From the NCBI GenBank assembly GCA_034008185.1, contig CM067081.1, forward strand, positions 188,435,510 to 188,499,509: a DNA stretch of 64,000 nt, read 5' to 3'. Below are positions 33,673-44,907 of the stretch, piece by piece. Positions within the stretch are counted from its first letter, which is position 1. Every line of letters begins with the position of its first letter. A program made the position numbers and the translations under genes. The notes under the pieces are model-generated. The model did no database searches. It was given only the letters and a program-made list of their open reading frames with translations, and was not told the origin of the DNA. Origin of the DNA: Gorsachius magnificus. Its lineage: Eukaryota; Chordata; Aves; Pelecaniformes; Ardeidae.

Positions 33673-36438
33673 TTGCTGGGGGTGAAACCGACAGCCCAGC
33701 TCAAGTGCATCTACACTAATGCACGCAGCATGGGCAACAAACGGGAGGAGCTGGAAGCCATTGTAAGGCAGGATGGTTATGATGTAGTCGCCATCACAGA
33801 AACGTGGTGGGATGCCTCCCATGACTGGAGTGCTGCGATGGATGGCTACAAACTCTTCAGAAGGGACAGGCAAGGAAGGAGAGGCGGTGGGGTGGCTCTG
33901 TATGTTAGGGAGTGTTTAGATTGTACAGAGCTTGACACTTGTGCTGAGGCAGAATGCTTATGGGTGAGGATGAGGGGGAAGGCCAACAAGAAAGATATCC
34001 TGTTGGGAGTCTGTTACAGACCACCCGACCAGGATGAGGATGTTGACGAAGAATTCTACAAGCGGCTGGCAGGAGTCTCTCAGTCACGAGCTCTTGTTCT
34101 TGTGGGGAACTTCAACTTCCCAAAAGAAAGGAAACAGTCCAGAAGGTTCCTGCAGTGTGGGGAAGATAACTTCCTGACACAGCTGGTAAGTGAGCCTACC
34201 AGGGGAAGTGCCCTGCTTGACCTCCTGTTCACTAACAGAGAAGGACTGGTGGGAGACGTGGTGGTTGGAAATCATCTAGGCCTTAGTGATCATGAAATGG
34301 TAGAGTTTTCGATCTTTGGTGAGGTAAGGAAGGGGGTCAGCAACGCCGCCACCATGGATTTCCAGAGGGCAGACTTTGACCTGCTCAGAACGCTGGTTGG
34401 GAGAGTCCCTTGGGAGATAGTCCTGAAGGGCAAAGGGGTCCAGAAAGGCTGGGTGTTTTTCAAGGAAGAAGTCTTAAAGGCACAGGACCAGGCTGTCCCC
34501 ATGTGCTGTAAGACAAATCGGCGGGGAAGATGACCGGCCTGGCTGGACAGAGGACTACTACTGCGACTAAGGGAAAAAAGGAGAGCTTACCAGCTCTGGA
34601 AGAAGGGGCAGGCAACCCAAGAAGAGTACAGGGATCTTGTCAGGTTATGCAGAGAGGAGATTAGAAAGGCAAAAGCTCAGCTAGAATTTAACCTGGCCAC
34701 TGTTGTAAGGGATAATAAGAAAAGTTTTTATAAATATGTTAACAGCAAAAAGAGAGCCAGGGAGAACCTCCATCCACTAGTGGATGCAAGGGGGAACATT
34801 GCCACTAAAGATGAGGAAAAGGCTGAGATACTCAACGCCTTCTTTGCCTCGGTCTTTAATGGCCCGACGAGTTATCCCCAGGGTACCCAGCCTCCTGAGC
34901 TGGAAGATGGGGACAGAGAGTGGAATGAACCCCCCATAATCCAGGAGGAAGCAGTCTTTGACGTGCTATGCCACCTGGACATCCACAAGTCTATGGGGCT
35001 GGATGGGATCCACCCAAGAGTGCTGAAGGAGTTGGCAGAGGAGCTTGCCAAGCCACTCTCTATCATTTATCAGCAGTCCTGGAGAACAGGGGAGGTCCCA
35101 GATGACTGGAGGTTGGCAAATGTGACGCCTATCTTCAAGAAGGGCCGGAAGGAGGATCTGGGGAACTACAGAGCAGTCAGCCTGACCTCGGTACCGGGGA
35201 AGATTATGGAGAGGCTCATCTTGAGTGTGCTCACCAGGCACATGGAGGACAATCAAGGGATCAGGCCCAGTCAGCATGGGTTCACGAAAGGCAGGTCTTG
35301 CCTAACCAACCTGATTTCCTTCTATGACCAGGTGACCCGCCTGGTAGATGAGGGAAAGGCTGTGGATGTTGTCTACCTGGACTTCAGCAAAGCCTTTGAC
35401 ACAGTCTCCCATAGCATTCTCCTGGAGAAGCTGGAGGTTCATGGCCTAGATGGATGTACTCTTCACTGGGTTAAAAACTGGCTGGATGGCCGAACCCAGA
35501 GAGTCGTGGTGAATGGAGCTAAATCCAGTTGGCGGCCGGTCACAAGCGGTGTCCCCCAGGGCTCAGTTCTAGGGCCAGTCTTGTTTAATACCTTTATCAA
35601 TGACCTGGATGAGGGGATTGAGTGTGCCCTCAGTAAATTTGCAGATGACACCAAACTGGGCGGCAGTGTTGATCTGCTGGAGGGGAGGAGGGCTCTGCAA
35701 AGGGACCTGGACAGGCTGGATCGATGGGCCGAGGCCAATTGTATGAGGTTCAACAAGACCAAGTGCCGGGTCCTGCACTTTGGTCACAACAACCCCATGC
35801 AGCGCTACAGGCTTGGGGAAGAGTGGCTGGAAAGCTGCCTGGTGGAAAAAGACCTGGGGGTACTGATTGACAGCCGGCTGAATATGAGCCAGCAGTGTGC
35901 CCAGGTGGCCAAGAAGGCCAATGGCATCCTGGCTTGTATCAGGAATAGTGTGGCCAGCAGGAGTAGGGAAGTGATCGTGCCCCTGTACTCGGTGCTGGTG
36001 AGGCCACACCTCGAATACTGTGTTCAGTTTTGGGCCCCTCACTACAAGAAAGATGTTGCCTTGCTGGAACAGGTCCAGAGGAGAGCAACCAAGCTGGTGA
36101 GGGGTCTGGAACACAAGTCATACGAGAAGCGGCTGAGGGAACTGGGGTTGTTTAGTCTGGAGAAGAGGAGGCTGAGGGGAGACCTGATTGCCCTCTGCAA
36201 CTGCCTGAAAGGAGGCTGTAGTGAGGTGGGGGTCGGCCTCTTCTCCCTGGTAACAGATGAAAGGACGAGGGGAAATGGCTTGAAGCTGCGCCAGGGCAGG
36301 TTTAGGCTAGACATTAGGAAAAACTTCTTCACCGAGAGGGTTGTCAGGCTCTGGAATGGGCTGCCCAGGGAGGTGGTAGAGTCCTCATCCCTGGAGGTAT
36401 TCAAAAGGATAGATGAGGTGCTTAGGGACATGGTTTAG
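33673..36438 (+). pseudogene. CR1 ORF2: endonuclease and reverse transcriptase, one stop
   Basis: One reading frame runs about 922 codons, broken only by TGA at 34531-34533. The first part is an apurinic-type endonuclease: the YTNARS block is near the start, a Glu in TETWWD is at residue 43, and SDH is at residues 205-207. In the normally GDFN block the Asp is Asn (codon 34108-34110). After the stop the frame is open to the reverse transcriptase. Motif A is YLDFSKAFD (Asp at 35380-35382), followed by VPQGSVLGP near 35553, then FADD (Asp pair at 35644-35649) and the K-TKC-R-V-L-H-F block. The C-terminal region is complete to TAG at 36436-36438. ORF2 nicks the target and primes reverse transcription from the nick. 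The first ATG in frame is at 33730, but the frame is open upstream to about 33600, so the true start is unclear. Confidence 0.93.
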
Positions 36439-36530
36439 TGGTGGGATGGCAGTGCTAGGTTAACGGTTGTACTTGATGATCTTAAAGGTCTTTTCCAACC
36501 GAGGTGATTCTATGATTCTATGATTCTATG
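36439..36530 (+). repeat. CR1 3' untranslated end with ATTCTATG repeats
   Basis: After the ORF2 stop there are about 70 bases including the conserved GGTCTTTTCCAACC block, then three exact ATTCTATG units (36507-36530). CR1 lacks a poly(A) tail. This octamer end is the part recognised by its own reverse transcriptase. Confidence 0.93.
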
Positions 36531-36899
36531 TTTTCCTAGCGGAAAAGATAGGCTGTGCCTGACATAAGAGTTGGATGCAATAACATTTTTTTTCTGATAC
36601 TGAGCTTTATTAGATAATTCCAGTGCTTTTTAAAGCAAAATTGCCCTTCTTTGCAAAGTGGTTTTCCCAATGAAGTGAGGTCACAAAATATGCTATAAAT
36701 CAGTTGGGCCTAAACAAAATCTTGACACTGTTTAAATTGAACTGACTCATAAGCCACAAAATAATTAACAAGAAATAACATAGAAGATATTTTAATTCTG
36801 TTAGTTACTGAGCTATTTACTTTCCAACGGTTGTGAACTTCTGAAGTTGTCTTATTTTGATAACTAAAAGAAGGGTGTTTTTTTAACCATGAGAAGACA
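36531..36899. other. Spacer between two CR1 elements
   Basis: AT-rich sequence of about 370 bases without recognisable content. The next CR1 begins at about 36900 in the same orientation. Confidence 0.5.
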
Positions 36900-37202
36900 T
36901 TTGGGGACAGACTTGTTAGGAGGGCCTGTAGCGATAGGACATGGGGTAATGGTTTTAAACTAAAGGAGGGTAGATTCAGACTAGATGTAAGGAAGAAATT
37001 GTTTATGTTGAGGGTGGTGGAACACTGGAACAGGTTGCCCAGAGAGGCTGTAGGTGCCCCATGCCTGGAAACATTCAAGGCCAGGTTGGATGGGGCTCTG
37101 AGAAACCTGCCCTAGTTGAAGATGTCCCTGTGCATTGCAGGGGGGTTGGACTAGATGACCTCTAAAGGTCCCTTCCAACCCAAACCATTCTATGATTCTA
37201 TG
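36900..37202 (+). mobile_element. CR1 3'-end fragment
   Basis: About 300 bases on the plus strand matching the CR1 end. It includes the last part of ORF2 (the block with RKKLF near 36990-37005, then a decayed W-x-x-LP), the GGTTGGACTAGATGACC stretch near 37143, and CCTTCCAACC. It ends with two ATTCTATG units (37187-37202). It differs clearly from the neighbour that ends at 36530, so it belongs to another CR1 subfamily and is a separate, strongly 5'-truncated insertion. Confidence 0.92.
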
Positions 37203-38808
37203 ATTTATTTCTGTTCATAACCCCATGAGTTAATTTATAGATTTAAATTACATTAATCATTGTGACAGAATAAGAATGGACTTGCTTGGTGGCTTTTTTC
37301 AATTTTCTAAAACTGCAGTATTGTCACTGGCCTATCAATAGAATTTGAAATATTAATTCTCTACCTGCAGTGGCTGGGACTCCCAAGCCACTCCAGGAAC
37401 TCTCTGGGAGAGTGGGGGCTGGCGCAGGTCCAGCTGTTCCCAAAACTGCCGTGCCAGCTCCATGGTGTAGGCATGGGCACCGCTCAGTGCAATAGCATCA
37501 GTGTAACCCTAGTTCCCAATCTGCCAGTGAACTGACTTACATAGCTGCAGCTGGTCCTGTGCTGCAGATAGGATAAATGATCTCTTAAAATCCCTTTCTG
37601 GCTCCATAGTGACATGCAAAATCTTTATCATGTTGTAATATTAAAAACTGCTTACTTCACTAAGATCTTAATATTAAGACAAATTGAGTCAACTCATTCT
37701 GGCACTCCAAGTTTCAAGACTTTGAGTCCTGGACAGAACTTCCTCTAATGTCCATTTGTGATGAATTAACTTCTTATCACTGCATGTAAGATCTGGGACC
37801 TGGGACAGTCCGAACCTGTAAGAAATCACCCAGGCTTCCTACTTGCCACATTTTTCTCCTCACTTTTCCTGTTGAAAATTCCTTATTCCACACCCTGAGA
37901 ATCACAAAACTAGGACAATCAAAGAGATATTTGCATCAAATGCACAAAATCACACAGGATCTCAAGTTTCCACCGTAAGTCGGTGGGGGATAATTTTGTT
38001 TGGGGCACTGAGGACTAACCTAGAATTCAAAATTGGTAATTAGAGGATTTTAGAAAAAAAGTGGTGACTCTTACCAATAGGCTGATGTCACAGGCGTGAA
38101 GAGTGCTGAGACGTGGATCCCAGGGAGGGAAAGAGCAGGTGCCCCAAGATATTTTAGCATTCCAGTCACAAGCTTATTTCAATGTGCTTTGCATACTCCA
38201 AAATCTCTCATGTGGAGTCAGGCTCTCGCCAGCCAGGGGGAGCCTTAGCTTTTACGTCGGTGGTAGCTGTACCAACAATGTATTTCCTTGCATTTTAAGA
38301 AATATTTGGCAATTTTTTACTTCTGTTTCTTAGGTTGACAGGCATTTCAATTTTATTATAGAGGTGGTATTTTTGACAAGAAAATGAGTACCAGCAGATG
38401 ATCAGCCAGGGCTCTGTGAAACATGGCTGTTGCCTGCTCTTGGTCCCACATGGAAGGATTTGGTTTTACATATGAAGGCCAATCCAAAGGATAGAAAGTG
38501 TCAGGAAAGGGGCAATTTCCATTGTGAGGACACAAATCACCACTCACAGTGATTGTAAATGAGTGAAGTATATGTTTCTTTTCTAAAAATATTTTAAAAA
38601 TAGTACTTTTAATGAAAATATATATGTCAGGTATGAGATTACTTTGAAAAAAATGTTTCTTCTTACACAGTATTTAAGTTCTGAAAAGTCATCACTGTAG
38701 TTTTTTTTTTAGTATGGCTTTTAACCAACCAACTTTAACTACATTTAAGTAACAAACCTAAAGATCTTAATTCCAGTCCATGAGTCAGATTAATATTGCA
38801 AGGGAACT
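37203..38808. other. Gene-poor sequence
   Basis: No gene or transposon recognised. A moderately GC-rich patch at about 37370-37480 has no known content. Frames of up to 76 codons are not convincing. Confidence 0.5.
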
Positions 38809-39070
38809 GGACGCCCTCCCCTTCCAGGAGTTTACCAAGCTGCACCCTGGACGGAGGCTGACCCAGATCCCTGTCTCCAGACCTCATCCTGACCTCCCTC
38901 GCTGCCTCCAGGCTGCAGCTCCGGGCTGAGATCCTGCCCTGCCTGCCCTGCCCTGCTGCTGAACCCTGCCTGCTGCGGGGAGTCTGGCCCTGGGGCGACA
39001 TGGAGCCTTGTCCCCATGGCTCCCCACCGCTCCCGTTTGACCTCCAAACCCTGCAGGAAGCTGTGGTTGG
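38809..39070. other. GC-rich island of unknown origin
   Basis: About 260 bases, strikingly C- and G-rich between AT-rich flanks, with repeated CCCTGCCTG and CCCTG words near 38930-38970. It has few CpGs for its GC content. Minus-strand frames across it (up to 98 codons) are rich in Gly, Arg, Gln and Ser because of composition. It does not look like a CpG-island promoter and may be an inserted or decayed repeat; I recognise no family. Confidence 0.5.
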
Positions 39071-42000
39071 TACGTAGGTGCAGATCCTGACAAATATGAG
39101 CTCTTATTAAAAAGCTGATTGAATACATACTCAGTCAAATTGTTTCAGAATACGTGCTGCTTAATGCAAGAAATTGTTTCTCAAATGTGGTCGGATCCAA
39201 TGGGAACAGTTGAAAAGGAAATTTTCTTATCCCTCATAAATTATGTACAGTCTACAGTTCTTGTGTAGATTAAATTATAATGCTTTCATGCAGGAAAATT
39301 TTAAAGACAAATAAAAAAGATAAAAAGGTTGTATTCAAGTTTACTCCATAAGCATCTGCTTCCACCCGTTTCAGTTTTGTGAGCTCATGTCAGTTTTCTG
39401 ATTCAAATTAAGCACAGTAGGGTTTACATTTAATTTATGTTTATGTGGAACATGGCCATTAAAATACCAAGCTACAGCTTCTACTGCAGATCCGCAATGA
39501 GAGACTGCATTTATTATTTTTAGAATCTGATCCTAAGCTAGCTTGGATTGAAATTCACCTGTCTGCAGGTGCTTGCAAACATATCTAAACAGATAGGAAA
39601 CACCAACAGCAAGATGTGGCATAAACAGCTCACAGCCTTTATTTCATATCTCTGCTAAGACAAGAATTTCACCTCCTAGGTACAGAATTCCCATGGAAAT
39701 CAGTCTATGGATCCAGTAAAAATAACCTCTCTCTGCTGAATACAACACTGTTTAGTTATATGGCTAAAAATGTGTCAGGCCCGATTCCCTTCTATTTTAA
39801 GGCTCCTCTAAGTAGAACCTTTCGAAGACTTAACAGGACAGCAAGCAGAACTGAATTTTGCAGTCTAAAAGATGATGAGCCAAGGCTAGGTCAGGCTTGG
39901 GTTCCTGCGCTTACCAGAAGGGATAGGCAGGACATGATGGGGCAAGAGCTGGAGGAAAGGCACCGGAAAAACCAGAGCTGCTGATCAGCTCTCCCTAGGG
40001 AAAGGCAACTCAGGAGCCATCACCACTGCGCCCCACACACTGACTGCTCCTTCAGCAGCGGCAACCGAGGACTTACCAGTGGTCTTCCACAGACAAAGTA
40101 GGCAGCAGGAAATTCTGCAAGGGCTGTTGTCCTAAGTACTTGTGAAAAATAGCACCCCTCCTTAATATTTAACAGTGTTGTGATTAAAGAAACTCAGTTT
40201 TACCACCTGTTTTTAGATATGTGCTGGTTCTAATTATTATGCCAAGTACCAGTAAGCTTGTAAAGGACAATGCTTCCAGGAGCTGCATTATTCTCCTGGC
40301 AAATGAAGAACCGGCTGATGTTACAACATACCTCTTTTTACTTTAAAAATATCCAGCTCAGTCTCACCACTCCTTGAAGTACTATAAATCATGGCACCTG
40401 TGTGCTCCAGCTTATTGGTAGCAAATATACCCAACTCAATCACAGCATTCTTTAAGCATTCGCCCCTAAATTTTCAAAACGGGGGATGTAATACAGCCTG
40501 CAGCACATTTCATAGCTATCTAGTCCAGTAGGAGGATTTATGGGGACTTTATGTGGTGATGGCATTGAACAACAAGCTATTCAAGCTGGTCTGTGAGCTA
40601 GGGAGCCGAGACGAATTACTGAGATCCACCATGAAAAAGAGAAAGAATGAAGATTAACACTGGATTCTACGCAAATGATGCCTCTCTCTTCTGTACTCTG
40701 AGAGATCATACAGGAATGTGGATTTAGAAGCTCGATTCTTATGAAGCTTAATAGGCATTGCGTGCTGTAGTGTCTATGTATTGCTTGAAAATGTAGTCTT
40801 GGATACTTTGGACTTTCAGCATATTCCAGATGTAGTATTAGTAGTGGTGTATCTGTATGTCTGAGAATAAGGGCTGTTTGAGCAACTAGAAAATGTCAAG
40901 ATAGATAATTATTTATTGGAAAAAAAAGCAAAAATCTGCAATGGATGTTATTCATATGATATTGTTTAGCCATTTATAGAGCTGGCTTAATAAAGGACTG
41001 TGAATAAGTGATGCAAAATTTGCCAAAATTTACAATGACTTCTTTAAAAAAGATATTTTCCCTAGCTCTAAATAGAATTTGGATCTAAATCATTACCACA
41101 GAATGCAACATGAATACTGAAAATGAAGGACTCATTTATATCCACTGCCCTGATTTTATCACTTGAGTACTCTAGATAAAGGACTGAATATACTAAAGGA
41201 ACAGGTGATAGGTATCTAAGGACGACTTTAAGATGGGCTTTATAAGTTTATGTTTCTGACTGTAATCCTCGCTCCACTACAGTCACCTCTCTGCCTCCAC
41301 TGGCACTATAATTTTCATTTTATTGTGTCCCAGAAACTAAAGTTAAGTTTCTGAACGTGCCCAAAGCTGCCCTTACCTTTCTGAAACAAAACCTTTCATT
41401 GCCTGGCAAAGAAATGGAAAATGAGGTCTTCCACCACACTCCCAAATGGACTGTCACCCATTCTCAGTATAATTAATGGATTAACATATCTGTAGGTCGA
41501 AGCCCCTAAAAAAAAGAAAGAGTTATGGCGCTGGATATCTTTTAGGTAATTAATTCAGAGTCTAAATGAGAAACTTTCAGGCTTCAGTGTCCTTCCAGGT
41601 CTGAGGACTTTCAATACATTTTGTTCAAAGAACTGTTTCTGATATTTGCAGAACTACTGCTGTGCTACCTTACTCTGTTGGTGCCTGAATCTTGTTTGTG
41701 GGCAGGCACATAGATGTGACCAGAGACTCTTCTCCGCGTTAACTAGTTCCGACTGTGCTGCAGTCCCTGAAACCAACAGTGAAAGTGCCTAGTTGAGAAG
41801 AAAAAGCAAAGGATATCTCAGAGTTAAAGTGTGGTGTTTCACATCCTTACTCATCTTAATTTTGCTCTAAGATTGCTAGCTTTTCTGTTCCAAGAGGATG
41901 GAAGATTAGTTATTCCAGGATGGTACTTTCTCGTCCTCTTTTACTGTACCTCTTACACTTTAATAATATTAATCAGAGAGGAACCTGCATTTGGCTATCC

Positions 42001-44694
42001 CACAGCCCTGTGGGGACTGTAAACTTTTCATTACCCTGGGATTAATCTATCTGTGACCAAGAATCCAAGGTTTAGCTTTTACACGGTCCACATGCATAAC
42101 CTTGGATCAGACTTCTGAGGGAATTGCGAAGTGAGAGAGAGGTGTAAGAAAGGCCATGGAGTTGTGCTATGCAAGAAAAAAAAGCAAAACTGCAGAGAGA
42201 TGTGAGATTGTTGAGACTGGGCTCATTAGCAGCTCGACACTTCAGGAGAAGTAACCCCAACCTGGAAAGATAGATAATCCTGAAGGAAAAAAAAAAAGGG
42301 ATTTGGAAGATAGCAAGTCAGTGGCATGGAGGAGCTGCTCTTGGGACCAGTGGACGTCAGATATTCCCGGTTTGACTGGTGCCTACCTGGCCAGCAAAGA
42401 CATGCTATCTGGGGGGTAAGCTCATTAATCTTAGATACTTTTTATGTGTATTGATCAATAAATAACTGTTTTATACTTGACCTGGTGCTTAACGTGCTTA
42501 CAAAGTCTCTTTGCACATGAAAAAAGGCACTTGAATGAAGCGATGTAAGAAGACTTGGTTATACTGCCCTAATTCCTACCCGGGAAAGTCAATGAGCCTT
42601 TCTCACTTCTCTTCTATATTTAGCTCTGACAATAGACCCATGAACATGTTGCTGTTGTATGAAGTGGGGCAGGGCTAAATAGAAAGAGTTGAGCTCGTAT
42701 CTCTACTTTGATTCAGGGAGAAGATTTGAAATCCACTCCCAAGAAAATGTATGAGCCAGCTCACCACTCAGAGGACTCTGTCAGGCTGTCTTCTGTGGAC
42801 ACATCTGCAGGAGGAGAGTCAGCTGCAGAGTATTCCAGCTGGAGGAAGATGTGTAGAGTGTCAGCCAGACACTGTAGCCAAGCATCTCACTCCTTAAGCA
42901 TAGATAGCTCCTTATTCATACAGCTTTGAGGATCTTCTTGTCCTTGGTACCTGCCCTTCAAAGTGCCTTTGAGGTTCTTTCTCTGATCCAATAAATTGTA
43001 TATATATATAACTTGCCTTAAGCATGGAAAGAATATTCATACATTAAGTTACCTACATGATCACGATCTTTACTAACTGAGAACTGCCACAAAATGTAGT
43101 TGTTATTAAATCAGGGCATAACTTGACCCCAGCATCCTGTAAACCTATTTGAGTTTAAATGTTTGTTGTGTAGTTAACCTTTGCTTTAAAAACATTTAGT
43201 TTGCATCTCTTAACCTAAATACTGTTAAACACAAGATTTCTTTTCCTGTATTAAGGCACATTCACTGGTCTGAGTCACTGTTTTTCTTATTTCAGCGATG
43301 AACTGGATTTGACAGCCAACTTGCATTAAATCTCTAAAAATAGGACTGCATAATGAAAACACTGACAGACCCTTATCTGTAGTAACATTAGTGGGCACTG
43401 CTATAACCAGGAAAATGACTTTCAACATATTTACTGAAAATGAGATCAGGTGACCATTTTTAATTCCAGTTAAAATATGCAGTCATGCATGGGTATGAGG
43501 CTCAGATGGCCTTTTAATAAGTTTGTAATTTGGTTATCTCTCTGAGCAGACTTAAGAATTTATCTCAAACACAAAATTTAGATTAATTTTTTTAATGTTG
43601 AAGAAGCTACTTGGAAGGACTTTTTTATTAGTTAGAGTTATAACTGTTGGGTTTATCTTGAGCACTTCTCAAGTTTTCATTATTGGATTTTAACTTATTA
43701 TATAGCTGGGCTTCATCTAAATTGTAACCTTTCATTATCACTGTTACATTGATTTCTACAAGCCTTCAAGGCATAATTGACCTTTGTACATGAAGGAGGC
43801 ATTTCTTTTCTCTGTATTAAAAAGGTGATCCATATGTGGTATTAAATCATTAAGAGGCAACATTCAACATAACATTGTCCTTATATTCACAAAAGGAGAA
43901 AACAGAACACCAAGAAGGAACTATAGAATTATCTGTTTATCACATTTTGTTCCATACAGCTGTTATATGTATGTTGTCACTGTATGCTCTTGTAGAGATC
44001 ACGGAACAAATCCTCACCTAGGATTTGGAGAAAAACAGGAGATGTGGTGTCTTATATCCTTGTATATCACGACAGGACCTTAACAAAGATTTAGAGAAAG
44101 AAAGTCTGATTTTTCACTCTTTATGTGATACAAAATAAATTGTTTTTTCCATTTAAAAACTGCAGGTGTATTAATAAACTGGAATCAGGCTGCATATTAA
44201 ATTGGTATTAAATATTCTTCTAGAATTTTTTTTTAATTATACAATCCTTATAAATTGCCAAAACAAAAGATATTGTCTTATACCTGTAAATGTCTTTATT
44301 TTGAGTACCATTTCATGGTTTTTATATTAACTTCTGGTCAGTAACCAAGTTTCCTTAATAAGGAACTCTATTTTGGTTGCATTGCAAAACACCTGATAAT
44401 TGGAAAACAGCTGCTAATAATATGTATGTAGAAATTTTATTTTTTTCCTTGTGAAAGCGTATGATGATATGTTCACATTAATTATGTGATAAGTGATCCT
44501 ATGGGAAAATGGTATTTTCTCTTTTTTTCTGTATTCACCCCTCCCCCTCTTTTTGTTATGTATCTAGATTATAATTTAGGTCCTTCAACCCCTGCAAATG
44601 TTGTAAAAAAAAAAAGTATTCCTTCATGGTTTTTGTTCAACTGGTCTTTGTGAGACCTTAGGTGAGCACGCAAAGCATATGCGGTTGTTTTCAG
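39071..44694. other. Gene-poor AT-rich sequence
   Basis: No recognisable genes. It contains a short poly(A) near 42282-42296 and a TA run near 43001-43012. Frames stay under 75 codons. Confidence 0.5.
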
Positions 44695-44901
44695 AAATTA
44701 AGAGTGGATCAAGATCGCTTTCTAAGGATAACCTTAATGTCTCGGCCAAGGCTTGGATGCATGCCAGGGAAGGAGGACCACATACTTACCCTTTCCTGAT
44801 ACCTCTCCTCAAGCTGCTGGTCACTGTCAGAGACAGGAAATTGAGCAAAAAAGTCCTTGGACTGGAGGTTTTCCAGAGATTTATCACTTGGCTGAATCTG
44901 G
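44695..44901 (+). other. Weak candidate internal exon
   Basis: A segment of 207 bases, a multiple of three, lies between an acceptor-like GTTGTTTTCAG (ending 44694) and a consensus donor GTAAGT (44902-44907). It is open in one frame. The encoded peptide of 69 residues is basic and matches nothing I know. The phrase around CTGGTCACTGTCAGAGACAG resembles the tail of an old dispersed vertebrate repeat as I remember it, so it may be repeat-derived rather than host coding. An acceptor, a donor and an open frame occur together by chance in a window of this size. Confidence 0.15.
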
Positions 44902-44907
44902 GTAAGT

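Larger units (their letters stand above)
33250..36530 (+). mobile_element. Long CR1 LINE, 5'-truncated
   Basis: About 3.3 kb on the plus strand: the C-terminal part of ORF1, a 60-base spacer, ORF2 with endonuclease and reverse transcriptase, and a 92-base 3' tail ending in three ATTCTATG units. The left edge is judged from where ORF1 similarity fades and is uncertain by tens of bases. No target-site duplication is evident, as is common for CR1. Its GC content and coding character stand out from the AT-rich surroundings. It is the youngest-looking long element here, because ORF2 has stayed in one frame over 2.7 kb. Confidence 0.93.

Noticed and set aside
33907..36431. Minus-strand frames of up to 181 codons opposite CR1 ORF2
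   Set aside because: They are shadows of the real sense frame.
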